A stretch of DNA of 64,000 bases from Paenibacillus sp. DCT19 (lineage in GTDB: Bacteria; Bacillota; Bacilli; Paenibacillales; Paenibacillaceae), in assembly GCF_003268635.1 (NCBI RefSeq), contig NZ_CP029639.1, forward strand, positions 2,429,501 to 2,493,500, written 5' to 3'. Every line of letters starts with the position of its first letter. The first letter of the stretch is position 1. The notes under the pieces were generated by a model. The model was not told where the DNA came from. It did no database searches and worked only from the letters and a program-made list of their open reading frames with translations. This document shows, piece after piece, positions 18,924 through 27,360 of the stretch. The translations under genes were made by a program, and so were the position numbers.

Positions 18924-19895
18924 TTAGTTTGTCTCGTTTGTCTCAGTGACCGATCCAGATCCAGCATCTCGACTTGAACTCGATTGCAGCAATGCAGGCA
19001 GATCCGTGCCAGTAGTCACGGTAAGACGTGGAAGCCTCATTAAGTCGGCACCGGGCTTCACCATCCCCTGAACAATCGTAAAGGCCATGCGGTAGCTATT
19101 TTGCTGCAAGTAGTAGATCATCTGTGTGCTTGTATATCCAAAAGGATAAGCAATATAAGGTGTGTCAATGCCTGTCTGCTTCATCTGCTGAATATCATCA
19201 TTGAGGAGGTTAGTATCCAGACCAGCGGGAACGAGCTGACCACATCGTATGAAACCTTTATGATGAAGGTTGTAGGTGTGACTGTTATACTCAAATACAT
19301 CTGAACCCGCTTCTATCTCTGGTTTAGATAAAAACGTATCTTTGCTTGAGTCAAATATAGAAGGCTGATCCTGAATCTTACTGCCGATCACAAAAATGGA
19401 AGCGTGGAAATCATACTTCTTGAGAACAGGATAGGCAAGTGTGTAGTTGTTCTGGTAACCATCATCAAAGGTGATTACGATCGATTTGGAAGGTAATGAA
19501 ATTCGTCCATTAACGTAGTCCTCCAACTGTTCAAGTGTGATCGTATGGTAACCTTCGTCATGCAAATATTTCATGTTTTTTTCAAAGTCTTGCAGACTAA
19601 TCATGGATTTGTTTTGTTTCTTCTGAGCGTCCATATGAGGTTCTATGTAATGATACATCAATACAGGGACTTCCGACGCAGTACCTGGCTCCACCTGAAA
19701 TGTAGTGGTATCAAGAGCAGGTATGCTGTTATATTCGGAGTGAGATAATGAGAACGCTTCACGTTTCACCATATCCCATGATGTGCAGGCTTTGTGCGCT
19801 AAGGCATTGGAAGGATGATTAACGGCATAGACATACACTGTAGTCAGACAGGTCAGTACAGCTAGAGTAACGAGTAAACATTTTTTCCATTTCAT
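18924..19895 (-). CDS. Secreted or membrane-anchored polysaccharide deacetylase
   Basis: This 323-residue protein begins with a hydrophobic segment (CLLVTLAVLTCLTTVYVYAV, residues 6-25) acting as a signal peptide or anchor. The NodB-type catalytic domain carries VLMYHYI, the metal/base motif TFDDGYQNNY, the paired histidines in NSHTYNLH and the YPFGY loop. Such enzymes remove acetyl groups from peptidoglycan or extracellular polysaccharide; the exact substrate is unknown. The C-terminal tail is Ser/Thr-rich. AAGGAG lies upstream of the ATG. It is the only gene opposed to the ribosomal cluster, sitting between trmD and rplS. Confidence 0.88.
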   Translation of the reverse strand: MKWKKCLLVTLAVLTCLTTVYVYAVNHPSNALAHKACTSWDMVKREAFSLSHSEYNSIPALDTTTFQVEPGTASEVPVLMYHYIEPHMDAQKKQNKSMISLQDFEKNMKYLHDEGYHTITLEQLEDYVNGRISLPSKSIVITFDDGYQNNYTLAYPVLKKYDFHASIFVIGSKIQDQPSIFDSSKDTFLSKPEIEAGSDVFEYNSHTYNLHHKGFIRCGQLVPAGLDTNLLNDDIQQMKQTGIDTPYIAYPFGYTSTQMIYYLQQNSYRMAFTIVQGMVKPGADLMRLPRLTVTTGTDLPALLQSSSSRDAGSGSVTETNETN

Positions 19896-20306
19896 ACGAT
19901 CGGGGTTCTCCTTGTAAAAATATCTTTATTATTTATGGGCATAAGTAACCTTGTATATCATAGACGAACATGGCCCCGCGGAAGTTACAGTATCTTAGCC
20001 GGTTGAAGGTTGACTTTGTTCCGCGAATCTGATTGCTAAGCAATCTAATCATGAGACTATGTCTAATTGTAGAGCTGTAATAAGGGAGATCATGAAAAGT
20101 CGCCAAAAAGTTATGATTACGGTTCTATGGGTACTATTATTCGTTGTCATTCAGAAATAGTTAGGATATAAGGATGAGACGTTTATTACGAGGGTAATTT
20201 TTCTATAGGATGATCAAATTAAAGCGATTGATGGGATACCTGATTATACACTTGGGAATAGTTTATCCATTCATCTTCAGAACACAAATAACTTGTTACA
20301 ATTATC
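19896..20306. other. Intergenic region upstream of rplS with a decayed or tiny frame
   Basis: No standard gene is visible. It holds a perfect 15-nt palindrome at 20031-20045 (GATTGCT-A-AGCAATC) and a long-range CGCGGAA/TTCCGCG inverted repeat (19977-20025). A short reading frame at 20092 is described separately. The deacetylase start region lies at the left edge. Confidence 0.5.
20092..20160 (+). pseudogene. Tiny hydrophobic reading frame, possibly a decayed gene
   Basis: An ATG behind AAGGGAG encodes 22 residues with a membrane-like core (VMITVLWVLLFVVIQ) and a basic start (MKSRQK). After the TAG stop the same frame stays protein-like for over 50 codons, interrupted only by one more TAG near 20214. 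This suggests either a genuine micropeptide or the remnant of a small membrane-anchored protein. No family is recognised. Confidence 0.25.
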
Positions 20307-20335
20307 TTGTGTTTTGATATGCTACATGATACAAT
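20307..20335 (+). promoter_or_regulatory. Probable promoter of rplS
   Basis: TTGTGT (20307-20312) and TACAAT (20330-20335) are separated by 17 bp, about 100 bp upstream of the rplS start. Because rplS is separated from trmD by a terminator and an opposing gene, it needs its own promoter. Confidence 0.55.
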
Positions 20336-20339
20336 AAGT

Positions 20340-20430
20340 CTGTTGTGTGGAATACGGCGGTCCTCTATGGATAATGAAGGAGACAAGGTGATCTCTGGAA
20401 GAAGTATGAACGCCTGTACGGAAGGAGGGA
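20340..20430 (+). ncRNA. Candidate ribosomal protein L19 leader RNA
   Basis: The rplS 5' leader contains TACGGCGGTCC and, about 60 nt later, GAACGCCTGTACGGAAGGAGG. TACGGCG and CGCCTGTA can pair with one bulge, enclosing a shorter TCCT/AGGA helix. Bacillota rplS mRNAs are known to carry an autoregulatory L19 leader in this position. The assignment rests on position and this pairing and was not tested against a covariance model. Confidence 0.45.
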
Positions 20431-20437
20431 GTCATAG

Positions 20438-20779
20438 ATGAATATCGTTCAAGCGATTACACAAGAACAACTTCGCAAAGATATTCCGAGTTTTCGTCCT
20501 GGTGACACTTTGAAAGTGCACGTTAAGGTAATCGAGGGAACTCGTGAGCGTATCCAATTGTTCGAAGGTGTTGTGATTAAACGCCGTGGTGGTGGAATCA
20601 GTGAGACTTTTACAGTTCGTAAAATTTCTTACGGTGTAGGTGTGGAAAGAGCTTTCCCGCTTCATTCCCCTAAAATCGATAGAATCGAAGTGGCTCGCCG
20701 TGGTAAAGTGCGTCGTGCGAAGCTTTATTATCTTCGTGAACTACGCGGTAAAGCAGCGAGAATTAAAGAAATTCGTTAA
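20438..20779 (+). CDS. rplS: 50S ribosomal protein L19
   Basis: This 113-residue protein sits at the 30S-50S interface. It begins [19 protein letters not shown] and carries the L19 core [20 protein letters not shown] and [28 protein letters not shown] precedes the ATG. It is a monocistronic unit here, with its own promoter, leader and terminator. Confidence 0.97.
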   Translation: MNIVQAITQEQLRKDIPSFRPGDTLKVHVKVIEGTRERIQLFEGVVIKRRGGGISETFTVRKISYGVGVERAFPLHSPKIDRIEVARRGKVRRAKLYYLRELRGKAARIKEIR

Positions 20780-20796
20780 TATAACGGATACCGGGG

Positions 20797-20828
20797 AGGG
20801 CTTGGAGACAAGCCCTTTTCGTTTTTGT
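20797..20828 (+). terminator. Intrinsic terminator after rplS
   Basis: AGGGCTTG (20797-20804) and CAAGCCCT (20809-20816) form a perfect 8-bp stem with a 4-nt loop, followed by T4-C-G-T5. Confidence 0.85.
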
Positions 20829-20971
20829 CTGGGAAAAGTTGAACCGGAGGTACACTTCCGAGTAAAATGGTATGGCGGCACACGTAAGAGTTAGTCCGGG
20901 AGGTTAGGATTAATCAGTTATTGATGTCATTTAATTGTGGTTTGAATGTGCGGAGTTCTTGTGTGAGCATT

Positions 20972-21000
20972 TTGCATAAATCCAATGTACGACTTATAAT
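20972..21000 (+). promoter_or_regulatory. Probable promoter upstream of lepB
   Basis: TTGCAT (20972-20977), a 17-bp spacer and TATAAT (20995-21000) lie about 240 bp before lepB. The rest of the rplS-lepB gap (20829-21241) contains no recognisable gene. Confidence 0.5.
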
Positions 21001-21241
21001 TACCAAAGATTACATTTTTAGTGAGTTATAAAAATGATTCGTTTGTCTTTACATTGGTTTACACAGGTGTATCTGCCTGTCTGATTACCGTTTCCCCAAG
21101 TAAGTGGAATCGAATTATGCAAAATGCTGGCGTATAGATTACATAACTGATGAGATTATTTTGTATCTGTTTCGAGTTAGATGCAAAATCTGGATTTGCA
21201 AGCTGCTATAAACATGTACCGTGAAGAGAGGAAGATCAGTG

Positions 21242-21862
21242 ATGGAACATGAAGTTCAACCAAACCAAGGCAATGCTGTCGATGAAAAAGACAGTCGATC
21301 CAAAAAAGCTAAAAATGAAATTCTCGAGTGGCTTAAAGCCATTGTTATCGCATTAGTGCTCGTTATTTTGATTCGGTGGTTGTTATTCAAACCATTTGTC
21401 GTAGACGGACCGTCGATGCAACCGAATTTTGAGACGGGTGAACGAGTCATTGTTAATGAAATATTATACGACATTCGAGAGCCGAAGCGTGGTGAGGTTA
21501 TTGTCTTCCACGTACCTTCCGAAGGTCGCGATTTCATTAAACGTGTTATTGCAGTTGAAGGTGACACGGTTGAGGTAAATGATGATACGGTAACGGTCAA
21601 TGGTCAAAAAGTCAATGAGACTTATATTCAAGATGCGATTGATGCCGCGGAAGCAAATGGCGGGACGTATAACGTGAAGGATTTCCCGAATGATCAATTC
21701 CCGGATGGTAAAGTGCCACCAGGACATGTGTTTGTAATGGGAGATAATCGTCCTAACAGTACAGATAGCCGTATGATTGGATATGTATCTCTAGAGGATA
21801 TCATCGGTCGTGCCGATGTAATATTCTGGCCGGTCGGTAAGATAAAATGGATTAACCATTAA
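21242..21862 (+). CDS. lepB: Signal peptidase I
   Basis: This 206-residue type I signal peptidase removes signal peptides of secreted proteins. An N-terminal hydrophobic anchor (AIVIALVLVILIRWLLF, about 34-50) follows a charged cytoplasmic tail. The nucleophile Ser58 is in DGPSMQPNF, and the general-base Lys100 is in RDFIKRVIAVEGD. The C-terminal box PPGHVFVMGDNRPNSTDSR is complete. The ATG at 21242 lies 8 nt after AGAGGAAG. It precedes rbgA by 118 bp. Confidence 0.95.
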   Translation: MEHEVQPNQGNAVDEKDSRSKKAKNEILEWLKAIVIALVLVILIRWLLFKPFVVDGPSMQPNFETGERVIVNEILYDIREPKRGEVIVFHVPSEGRDFIKRVIAVEGDTVEVNDDTVTVNGQKVNETYIQDAIDAAEANGGTYNVKDFPNDQFPDGKVPPGHVFVMGDNRPNSTDSRMIGYVSLEDIIGRADVIFWPVGKIKWINH

Positions 21863-21980
21863 TAGTGATGCAGGCTTTATGAGCAGACTATGTAATAGGA
21901 TTGATAATGAACAAGAAGGCATTGCCTATAGGAAACAAGTAAGCTGCCTTAGATTAGAATGATAATGAGGTGAGGACAAG

Positions 21981-22844
21981 GTGACGATACAATGGTTTCC
22001 AGGTCATATGACCCGAGCCAGACGCCAGATTCAGGATAAGTTGAAGCTCATTGACGTGGTCATCGAACTGTTGGATGCCCGTCTGCCTGTCTCCAGCCGT
22101 AATCCGATGATTGACGAGATATTGCAGGGGAAACCCCGTATGATTCTGTTGAATAAGTCTGATTTGGCAGATGCTAAAGTGACGCAAGAATGGATTGACT
22201 ATTTCAAAAAAGAGGGAATTACCGCTTTTCCTGTAGATGCTTCAACAGGCACGAATGTAAAAGACATTCCTGCACAGGCGAAGCTTCTTCTAAAAGAAAA
22301 AATTGATCGCCAGCTGGCTAAAGGGGTTAATCCTCGTGCGGTTCGTGGATTGATTGTAGGTATTCCAAACGTGGGTAAATCAACGCTGATTAATCGACTG
22401 GCAGGACGAAGCATTGCACTAACAGGGGATCGCCCGGGTGTGACGAAGGGACAACAGTGGATTAAGGTAGGCAAAGAGATGGAACTGCTGGATACCCCTG
22501 GTATTCTATGGCCTAAGTTCGAAGATCAGAACGTAGGTTATCGCCTTGCGGTAACGGGTGCCATCAAAGAAGAAATTCTGAATGCCGAGGATATTGCCTT
22601 TTTTGCGATTAGTTACTTAATGCGTTATTACTGGGATGCTCTTGAGGAGCGTTACGGACTTGAGGATTTTTCCAAGGATGCAGATGATTCGGACAGTGTC
22701 ATTGCGATTATGGAAAAGGTTGGACGCATTCGTGGTTGTATTGTAAGCGGAGGGCGTGTTGACCTCGAAAAGGCATCCAGAGCCTTTTTGCGTGAACTGC
22801 GTGCTGGCAAGATGGGACGCTTCTCAATGGAAGCTCCATATTAA
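21981..22844 (+). CDS. rbgA: Ribosome biogenesis GTPase RbgA (YlqF)
   Basis: This 287-residue circularly permuted GTPase is needed for late 50S assembly. The order G4 (NKSD), G5, G1 (GIPNVGKST), G3 (DTPG) is permuted as expected. The N-terminal [13 protein letters not shown] motif and a C-terminal RNA-binding helix domain are present. It starts at GTG 21981 with GAGGTGAGGA upstream. A terminator follows. Confidence 0.96.
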   Translation: MTIQWFPGHMTRARRQIQDKLKLIDVVIELLDARLPVSSRNPMIDEILQGKPRMILLNKSDLADAKVTQEWIDYFKKEGITAFPVDASTGTNVKDIPAQAKLLLKEKIDRQLAKGVNPRAVRGLIVGIPNVGKSTLINRLAGRSIALTGDRPGVTKGQQWIKVGKEMELLDTPGILWPKFEDQNVGYRLAVTGAIKEEILNAEDIAFFAISYLMRYYWDALEERYGLEDFSKDADDSDSVIAIMEKVGRIRGCIVSGGRVDLEKASRAFLRELRAGKMGRFSMEAPY

Positions 22845-22913
22845 ATCAATATATTATAGGAAGATGAACTGTATACTCCGTCTTCTTATATGGAACAAGA
22901 GCCGAAAGAAGCG

Positions 22914-22949
22914 GCCGTTACCGGATTACCGGGAGCGGCTGTTTTTTTG
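22914..22949 (+). terminator. Intrinsic terminator after rbgA
   Basis: GCCGTTACCGG and CCGGGAGCGGC form an 11-bp stem with one mismatch and an ATTA loop, followed by TG and T7. Confidence 0.85.
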
Positions 22950-23386
22950 TATATAAGGCACGATATCTAATGAACTAAGTCTGTTGCGTTAGATAATGGG
23001 GAGCCAAAATGATAGTTAGCGGAGGGATGAGCTTAATCGAAAAAAGCGAGATTTACGGGATGATTTTGAGTGAGAACTTGCATTGCTCAGATTGCGTCAT
23101 ATATATATGAGGACAAAACGAATCATGGTATGATGAATGGTGAAGTAAATGGACAAGGACGGATGCAAAATATCTTCAATTTAAATAAACAAATGCCGAT
23201 AAAAATAATAAATCTATTTCTTTTTCTATAGTAATTAATATGTAACAAGTTTTCTATTAATAAAATGTTGTTGGTGAACATGTATGGTTCATTAACCCTA
23301 ATATTCTAATTGAAATGCTAATTTATATATGTATTTAATCTGAAGAAAATGTTATTGCAAGCATGGGCAGAGGAGATGAAGGCAAG
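22950..23386. other. AT-rich intergenic region between rbgA and rnhB
   Basis: No convincing gene is visible. A 27-codon frame at 23027-23110 follows GGAGGG and ends in a Cys pair (HCSDC). It has no relative I recognise and may be chance. The 23150-23360 part is very AT-rich and may hold the rnhB promoter, but no clear -35/-10 pair was found. Confidence 0.45.
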
Positions 23387-24094
23387 ATGACTCATAACGA
23401 TAAAGAATACGAAATTATTCAGCTAGAAGCCCTGGATAAACCGAAGAAGAAAAAAGAAAAAGTGGTTACTGAACCACAAGATCTGCTGAGATATGAACGA
23501 GAGTATTGGGAGAGTGGATTCGAACATATTGCTGGCATTGATGAAGTCGGTCGGGGATGTTTGTTTGGAGATGTGGTGGCGGCAGCAGTAATCTTGCCTC
23601 GGGATATGATTCTGGAAGGTGTGAACGATTCGAAAAAGCTATCGGAGAAAAAACGCGATATGTTGTTTGAACTCATCATAGAGAAGGCGATATCCGTCGG
23701 TATTGGTTTTGCCGACTCAAAAGAGATTGACCATCTTAATATTAAACAAGCGACTCGTCTGGCGATGAAGCGGGCAGTGGAAGGGCTTGGGGTTCGTCCT
23801 GACTATCTCTTCGTAGACGCGGAAAAGGTCGATGTGACTATACCGCAGATGTCGATCATTAAAGGAGATGCGAATAGTCAGTCCATTGCTGCAGCATCCA
23901 TTATTGCGAAGGTAACCCGGGATCGACTGTGTAAGGAAGAGTGGGAGACGTTATATCCGGATTACGGTCTGTCGATACATAAAGGCTACGCTACCAAATT
24001 TCATCGAGAACAGATCATGGCTTTGGGAGCTTCACCTATGCATCGCCGTAGTTTCCTAGGGAATTTGTTAGGGGAGCAACAAACGTTATTTTAA
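23387..24094 (+). CDS. rnhB: Ribonuclease HII
   Basis: This 235-residue enzyme cleaves RNA in RNA-DNA hybrids and removes misinserted ribonucleotides. A basic N-terminal extension (KPKKKKEK) precedes the catalytic domain. The domain has AGIDEVGRG (Asp-Glu), NDSKKLSEKKR, VDAEKVD and SIIAKVTRD. The ATG at 23387 is preferred, with AAGG and AGGAG nearby; an in-frame ATG at 23363 is possible. Next comes the FliK-like gene, as in the B. subtilis rnhB-ylqG order. Confidence 0.94.
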   Translation: MTHNDKEYEIIQLEALDKPKKKKEKVVTEPQDLLRYEREYWESGFEHIAGIDEVGRGCLFGDVVAAAVILPRDMILEGVNDSKKLSEKKRDMLFELIIEKAISVGIGFADSKEIDHLNIKQATRLAMKRAVEGLGVRPDYLFVDAEKVDVTIPQMSIIKGDANSQSIAAASIIAKVTRDRLCKEEWETLYPDYGLSIHKGYATKFHREQIMALGASPMHRRSFLGNLLGEQQTLF

Positions 24095-24127
24095 TTTATA
24101 TAGATTAGGACGAGAGGAGGGAAAGTC

Positions 24128-26182
24128 GTGAATATCAGCTCAATGATTCGAGGGCTACTCGGGGACAACAAACCAGGTGAAGCCAAACCTCTTGAATTAA
24201 AAGAAGGTCAGGTGGTACGTGGATCTGTTCTTAGTGTGTCAGATGATGGCGGAGAGGCCGTTCTGCAAATACAGGGGGTTCAGGTGAGAGCCAAGCTTGA
24301 AACGCCTCTGCGGCCTGGGGAAACTACCTTGCTTCAAGTCCAGCCTCAGGGAGAGAATGGCATCACTGTGATGAAACCAATGGCTAATGCGCTATCAGAA
24401 CTGCCTCAAGCTTCGTTGAACAACCTGCTTCAGGAAGTGGGTTTGTCAGATACAAAAGTTAATCGTGAATTGTTACTGGCGATGCAACGCAGTGGGTTAC
24501 CTCTGACCAAGGACAATGTCGCTATGATTCAAAATATGATGACAGCTAAGCCAGCACAGGTTCCGGTGGAGGAATGGGTGCAATCGACGGGAATTGCTTT
24601 CCAGCGGGGGCTTCCCATTACCGCCGAGACTGTTAAAGGGTTGCATCAGGCAGTGTTTGGTCCACCCTTGCATCAATTGTTGAATGGACTTGCAGATCAG
24701 CTGGAATCCTTCCTCACGCAACAGGCAGGCAAGTCGGCCGCAACCATGGGAGAACAAGCTGGTGCGGCGAAGACGGGGATCAACCAAGCGGTAGCAATGC
24801 CCGTGACGGGAAGTCTGCAAGCAGACGATGCTGCATTGCCTGCTAGTGCAGGGCGTCCTTTGGCAGCAACGAATGGAGCAGGACAGGCAACCGTAGCAGT
24901 TGGGGGACCCTGTTATGACTGATGGTGCAGCAGAAGAGACTGGAGCTCCATCAAAGGCGACTGGGCAACCGCCAGCAGCAGGCACCGGTAACGCTACGGA
25001 GGCTGCTGGCGCGAAGGCGGGAGCCAGCCAAGTGGAGACGGCTGGCAAGCAAGGAACAGGTATTCCGGCGGGAACCGGAATACCTGGGAGAGCCCGCACG
25101 GTGCAGAAGCGGGCTCTGTGGGTCAGAGCCGCCCGGGTACACCAGGGGCGGCAGATCTTCAGGCTGGCCGCGCAATCGCGGGACAGCCTGAAGCAGGCGC
25201 TGCCGGGCGAACTGCCGGCAGCGCTGAGGCTACGCCTGCGGCTGCGAGTGCAACGCCCGCAGCCGCGCAGGCGGCGCCAGCAGCAGCAAGCGCAGCGGAG
25301 CTTGCGCCTAAGCTGCTGGCGCTGCTGGATGCGCTGCGCAGCGCATCCACTGCCGCACCGGCACAGCCGGGTGCGGCAGCCCAGGCCGCCCCTGCATCGC
25401 AGGGCGGCCAAGCCGCTGCGGCTGCCGGAGGCGTGCCGCAGCAGGTTCCAGCCAGCGCTGATGCGCCGCCGGCTGGTGGAACTGCCGCAGCTCCTGCAGG
25501 TGCTGCGGCAGCGCCCGTCACCCACGGGGGAGACCCGTGGGTGGGGCGTGTGTTGAAGCTGCTCGGTGCAGAACACGAGCAGCAGGCAGTGCACGGCGCA
25601 GCTGCGCAAGCGCGCGTGGGCGACGTGGCGAGTCCGGGAACCACGGACACGCTGAAGGGCTTGCTGCTGCAGTTAGCCAGCAGCGACAATGCCCCGGCGG
25701 CACTCAAAGATGCCGCCGGGCAGGCTGTGCAATATTTAACGGGGCAGCAGTTATTGCTGACAACCGATCGAAGCTCTACCTTTGCCCAGATGCATTGGTT
25801 TATTCCAATTACGGGTCCTGATGGAGAAGAGACCGCTTCAGTCCAGATTCAATCTCGCAGAGGCCAGCGCGGCGAACTGGATGCATCCAACTGCCGGTTG
25901 TGGTTTGACTTGGACATGAAGAGTCTGGGACCAACGTTGGTGGATGTGCATGTCGTCAATAATATTGTCAGTCTGCGTGTGCTTAATGATCGGGAAGGCA
26001 TGGGGCCGCTACTCGAAAGTGGGCGTGAAGTCATTCATACGGCTCTCGACAAGCTAGGCTACCAACTGCTTACCTTTAAGACAGAACCTTGGCCGGTAGG
26101 TCAGGAACCTGGTGCAGAACGTAAAATCAATGCGTCGGATTATAGCCCTGAACGGTACAAAGGGGTGGACTTTAAAATATGA
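24128..26182 (+). CDS. ylqG: YlqG/FliK-like low-complexity protein, two compensating frameshifts
   Basis: Position, length and C-terminal pattern match the YlqG type: a basic-to-polar N-domain (residues 1-200), a long Ala/Gly/Pro/Gln-rich linker and a conserved C-terminal domain. That domain (WFIPITGPDGEETASVQI, DLDMKSLGPTLVDVHVV) resembles the hook-length-control fold. One base seems extra in the G5 run 24902-24906 and one missing near 25086-25088. Correcting both leaves 684 residues. The linker (about 24.9-25.7 kb) is far more GC-rich than its neighbours. The function is unknown; the FlhB-like partner downstream suggests an export-related role, by inference only. Confidence 0.75.
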
Positions 26183-26487
26183 AAGATGAGCCGCAGCCGG
26201 ATCTGCTTTCCAAAAAGGCTGTTGCCTTAAAATATGTACCAGGGGAAACGGAAGCACCTGTTGTCGTGGCCAAAGGTCGTGGCAAAGTGGCAGAAGCCAT
26301 TCTGGACAAAGCCAAGGAAAATGGTGTGCCTGTTCAAGAAGATGCGGCTCTGGTCGAGGTGCTCTCCAAGCTGGATCTAGATGAACAGATACCGGCGGAG
26401 TTATATCAGTTAGTAGCAGAGGTATTAACCTACATTTATCGAGCTGATCGGTTGGCTTCTGGACGGGAGGAGCAAAACGATTGGTAG
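26179..26487 (+). CDS. ylqH: FlhB C-terminal-domain-like protein (YlqH)
   Basis: This 102-residue soluble protein resembles the cytoplasmic domain of FlhB/YscU switch proteins (VALKYVPGETEAPVVVAKGR, AKENGVPVQEDAALVEVLSK, LYQLVAEVLTYIYR). It lacks membrane helices and the NPTH self-cleavage motif, which is intact in the FlhB encoded at 60 kb. Its start overlaps the upstream gene by 4 bp and its end overlaps yraN by 7 bp. The role is unproven; substrate-specificity or regulatory duty in flagellar export is a guess from homology. Confidence 0.85.
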   Translation: MKDEPQPDLLSKKAVALKYVPGETEAPVVVAKGRGKVAEAILDKAKENGVPVQEDAALVEVLSKLDLDEQIPAELYQLVAEVLTYIYRADRLASGREEQNDW

Positions 26488-26879
26488 ATCATAAACCAGA
26501 ACATAAGTCCTCCCCTAAGCTTACACGTCAGCAAAAAGGAAAATTAGGCGAGCAAGCGGCTTGTCGGTGGCTACAAGAGCATGATTACGAGATTGTAGCT
26601 CAAAACTGGCGTTGCCGTAGTGGGGAGATTGATATTGTTGCCACGTTTGAAGGACTCGTCATTTTTGTTGAAGTCCGAAGCAGGAGCGGGGCAGGGAGAT
26701 ATGGTACACCACAGGAATCGGTTGATTTCCGTAAGGTGCAGCAGGTTCGTTCAACAGCGGCGGTGTATATGCAAAGGTCTGGAGAGCTTAATCGGCAAAT
26801 CCGCTTTGATGTTATTGCAGTGATGCAGGATGCGACAGGCGAGACGGTTTCTATAGAACATATCGTAAATGCGTTCTAG
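26481..26879 (+). CDS. yraN: UPF0102 family endonuclease-like protein YraN
   Basis: This 132-residue protein of the UPF0102 family has a restriction-endonuclease-like core: GKLGEQAACRWL, SGEIDIVA with the acidic metal ligands, and VEVRSRSG. The biochemical role is not established; family members are often near recombination and DNA-processing genes. It starts at TTG 26481 behind GGGAGGAG and overlaps the preceding gene. A strong terminator lies 180 bp downstream. Confidence 0.9.
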   Translation: MVDHKPEHKSSPKLTRQQKGKLGEQAACRWLQEHDYEIVAQNWRCRSGEIDIVATFEGLVIFVEVRSRSGAGRYGTPQESVDFRKVQQVRSTAAVYMQRSGELNRQIRFDVIAVMQDATGETVSIEHIVNAF

Positions 26880-26910
26880 GGCGCTAATAAATCTCACTTA
26901 AAGGCATCAT

Positions 26911-27059
26911 TCACCGGCTTCTCGCGCCTGCAGTGTTATGTTCTCTTGAAACACCTCAGTAATATGCGTGCGAAAAACTTCTGACCGGATGCTTAAATAT
27001 TCGGCAAAATTTACTTCTCTCGGATTTTTTAATACACTCAAATAAATTAGGTTGAAAAC
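26911..27059 (-). pseudogene. Decayed reading frame, unidentified C-terminal fragment
   Basis: On the minus strand an open frame without its own start encodes a fragment with protein-like composition. It includes FAEYLSIRSEVFRTHITEVF followed by QENITLQAREAGE and a stop. It ends beside yraN and is cut off upstream by the yraN terminator hairpin. I do not recognise the family. The helical, charged pattern looks like a real protein end rather than random translation. Confidence 0.35.
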
Positions 27060-27060
27060 G

Positions 27061-27104
27061 GACTTTATTACCACGAACACAGTCGTGGTAGTGAAGTCTT
27101 TTTT
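27061..27104 (+). terminator. Intrinsic terminator after yraN
   Basis: GACTTTATTACCACGA (27061-27076) pairs with TCGTGGTAGTGAAGTC (27083-27098) through G-T wobbles, followed by T7. It ends the rnhB-ylqG-ylqH-yraN unit. Confidence 0.85.
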
Positions 27105-27128
27105 GGTTGATAGGCAATTTTTGATCTT

Positions 27129-27245
27129 CTATGATTTTTCTATTGCTTCAAAATCTATCGGATCCAATCAATAGGGTTGAAACTTAGTTCCATAATGCTC
27201 CAAATTGGTCTCGATCCACTTACAACATCTAGGATGATTGAGTTA
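27129..27245 (-). pseudogene. Second decayed minus-strand reading frame
   Basis: Minus-strand translation gives a coherent fragment (CCKWIETNLEHYGTKFQPY, then a TGA stop, then LDPIDFEAIEKS and a final TAG). The internal stop and lack of a start mark it as a relic. It has the same orientation as the fragment at 26911-27059. Together they suggest an accessory gene or mobile element has decayed here. Confidence 0.3.
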
Positions 27246-27281
27246 AACGTTAGGCTTTAGTTGTGTGCAGTAAATTCCATA

Positions 27282-27310
27282 TTGTTTTTGAATGATACAA
27301 ATTGTATCAT
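27282..27310 (+). promoter_or_regulatory. Promoter with embedded 19-bp palindromic operator
   Basis: TTGTTT (27282-27287) and TATCAT (27305-27310) are 17 bp apart. Between and over the -10 lies ATGATACAAATTGTATCAT (27292-27310), a perfect 19-bp palindrome. A dimeric repressor bound there would cover the -10. The start site would give a 44-nt leader to the small gene at 27361. The regulator is unknown. Confidence 0.5.
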
Positions 27311-27360
27311 ATATCGTGGGAAATAACAGAAAAGAAGAACAAAGGTAGGAGGAGAGGAAG

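Noticed and set aside
24497..25609. Long minus-strand frames opposite the FliK-like gene
   Set aside because: The GC-rich, low-complexity DNA keeps several frames open by chance; the products are Arg/Cys/Ala-rich and unlike real proteins.
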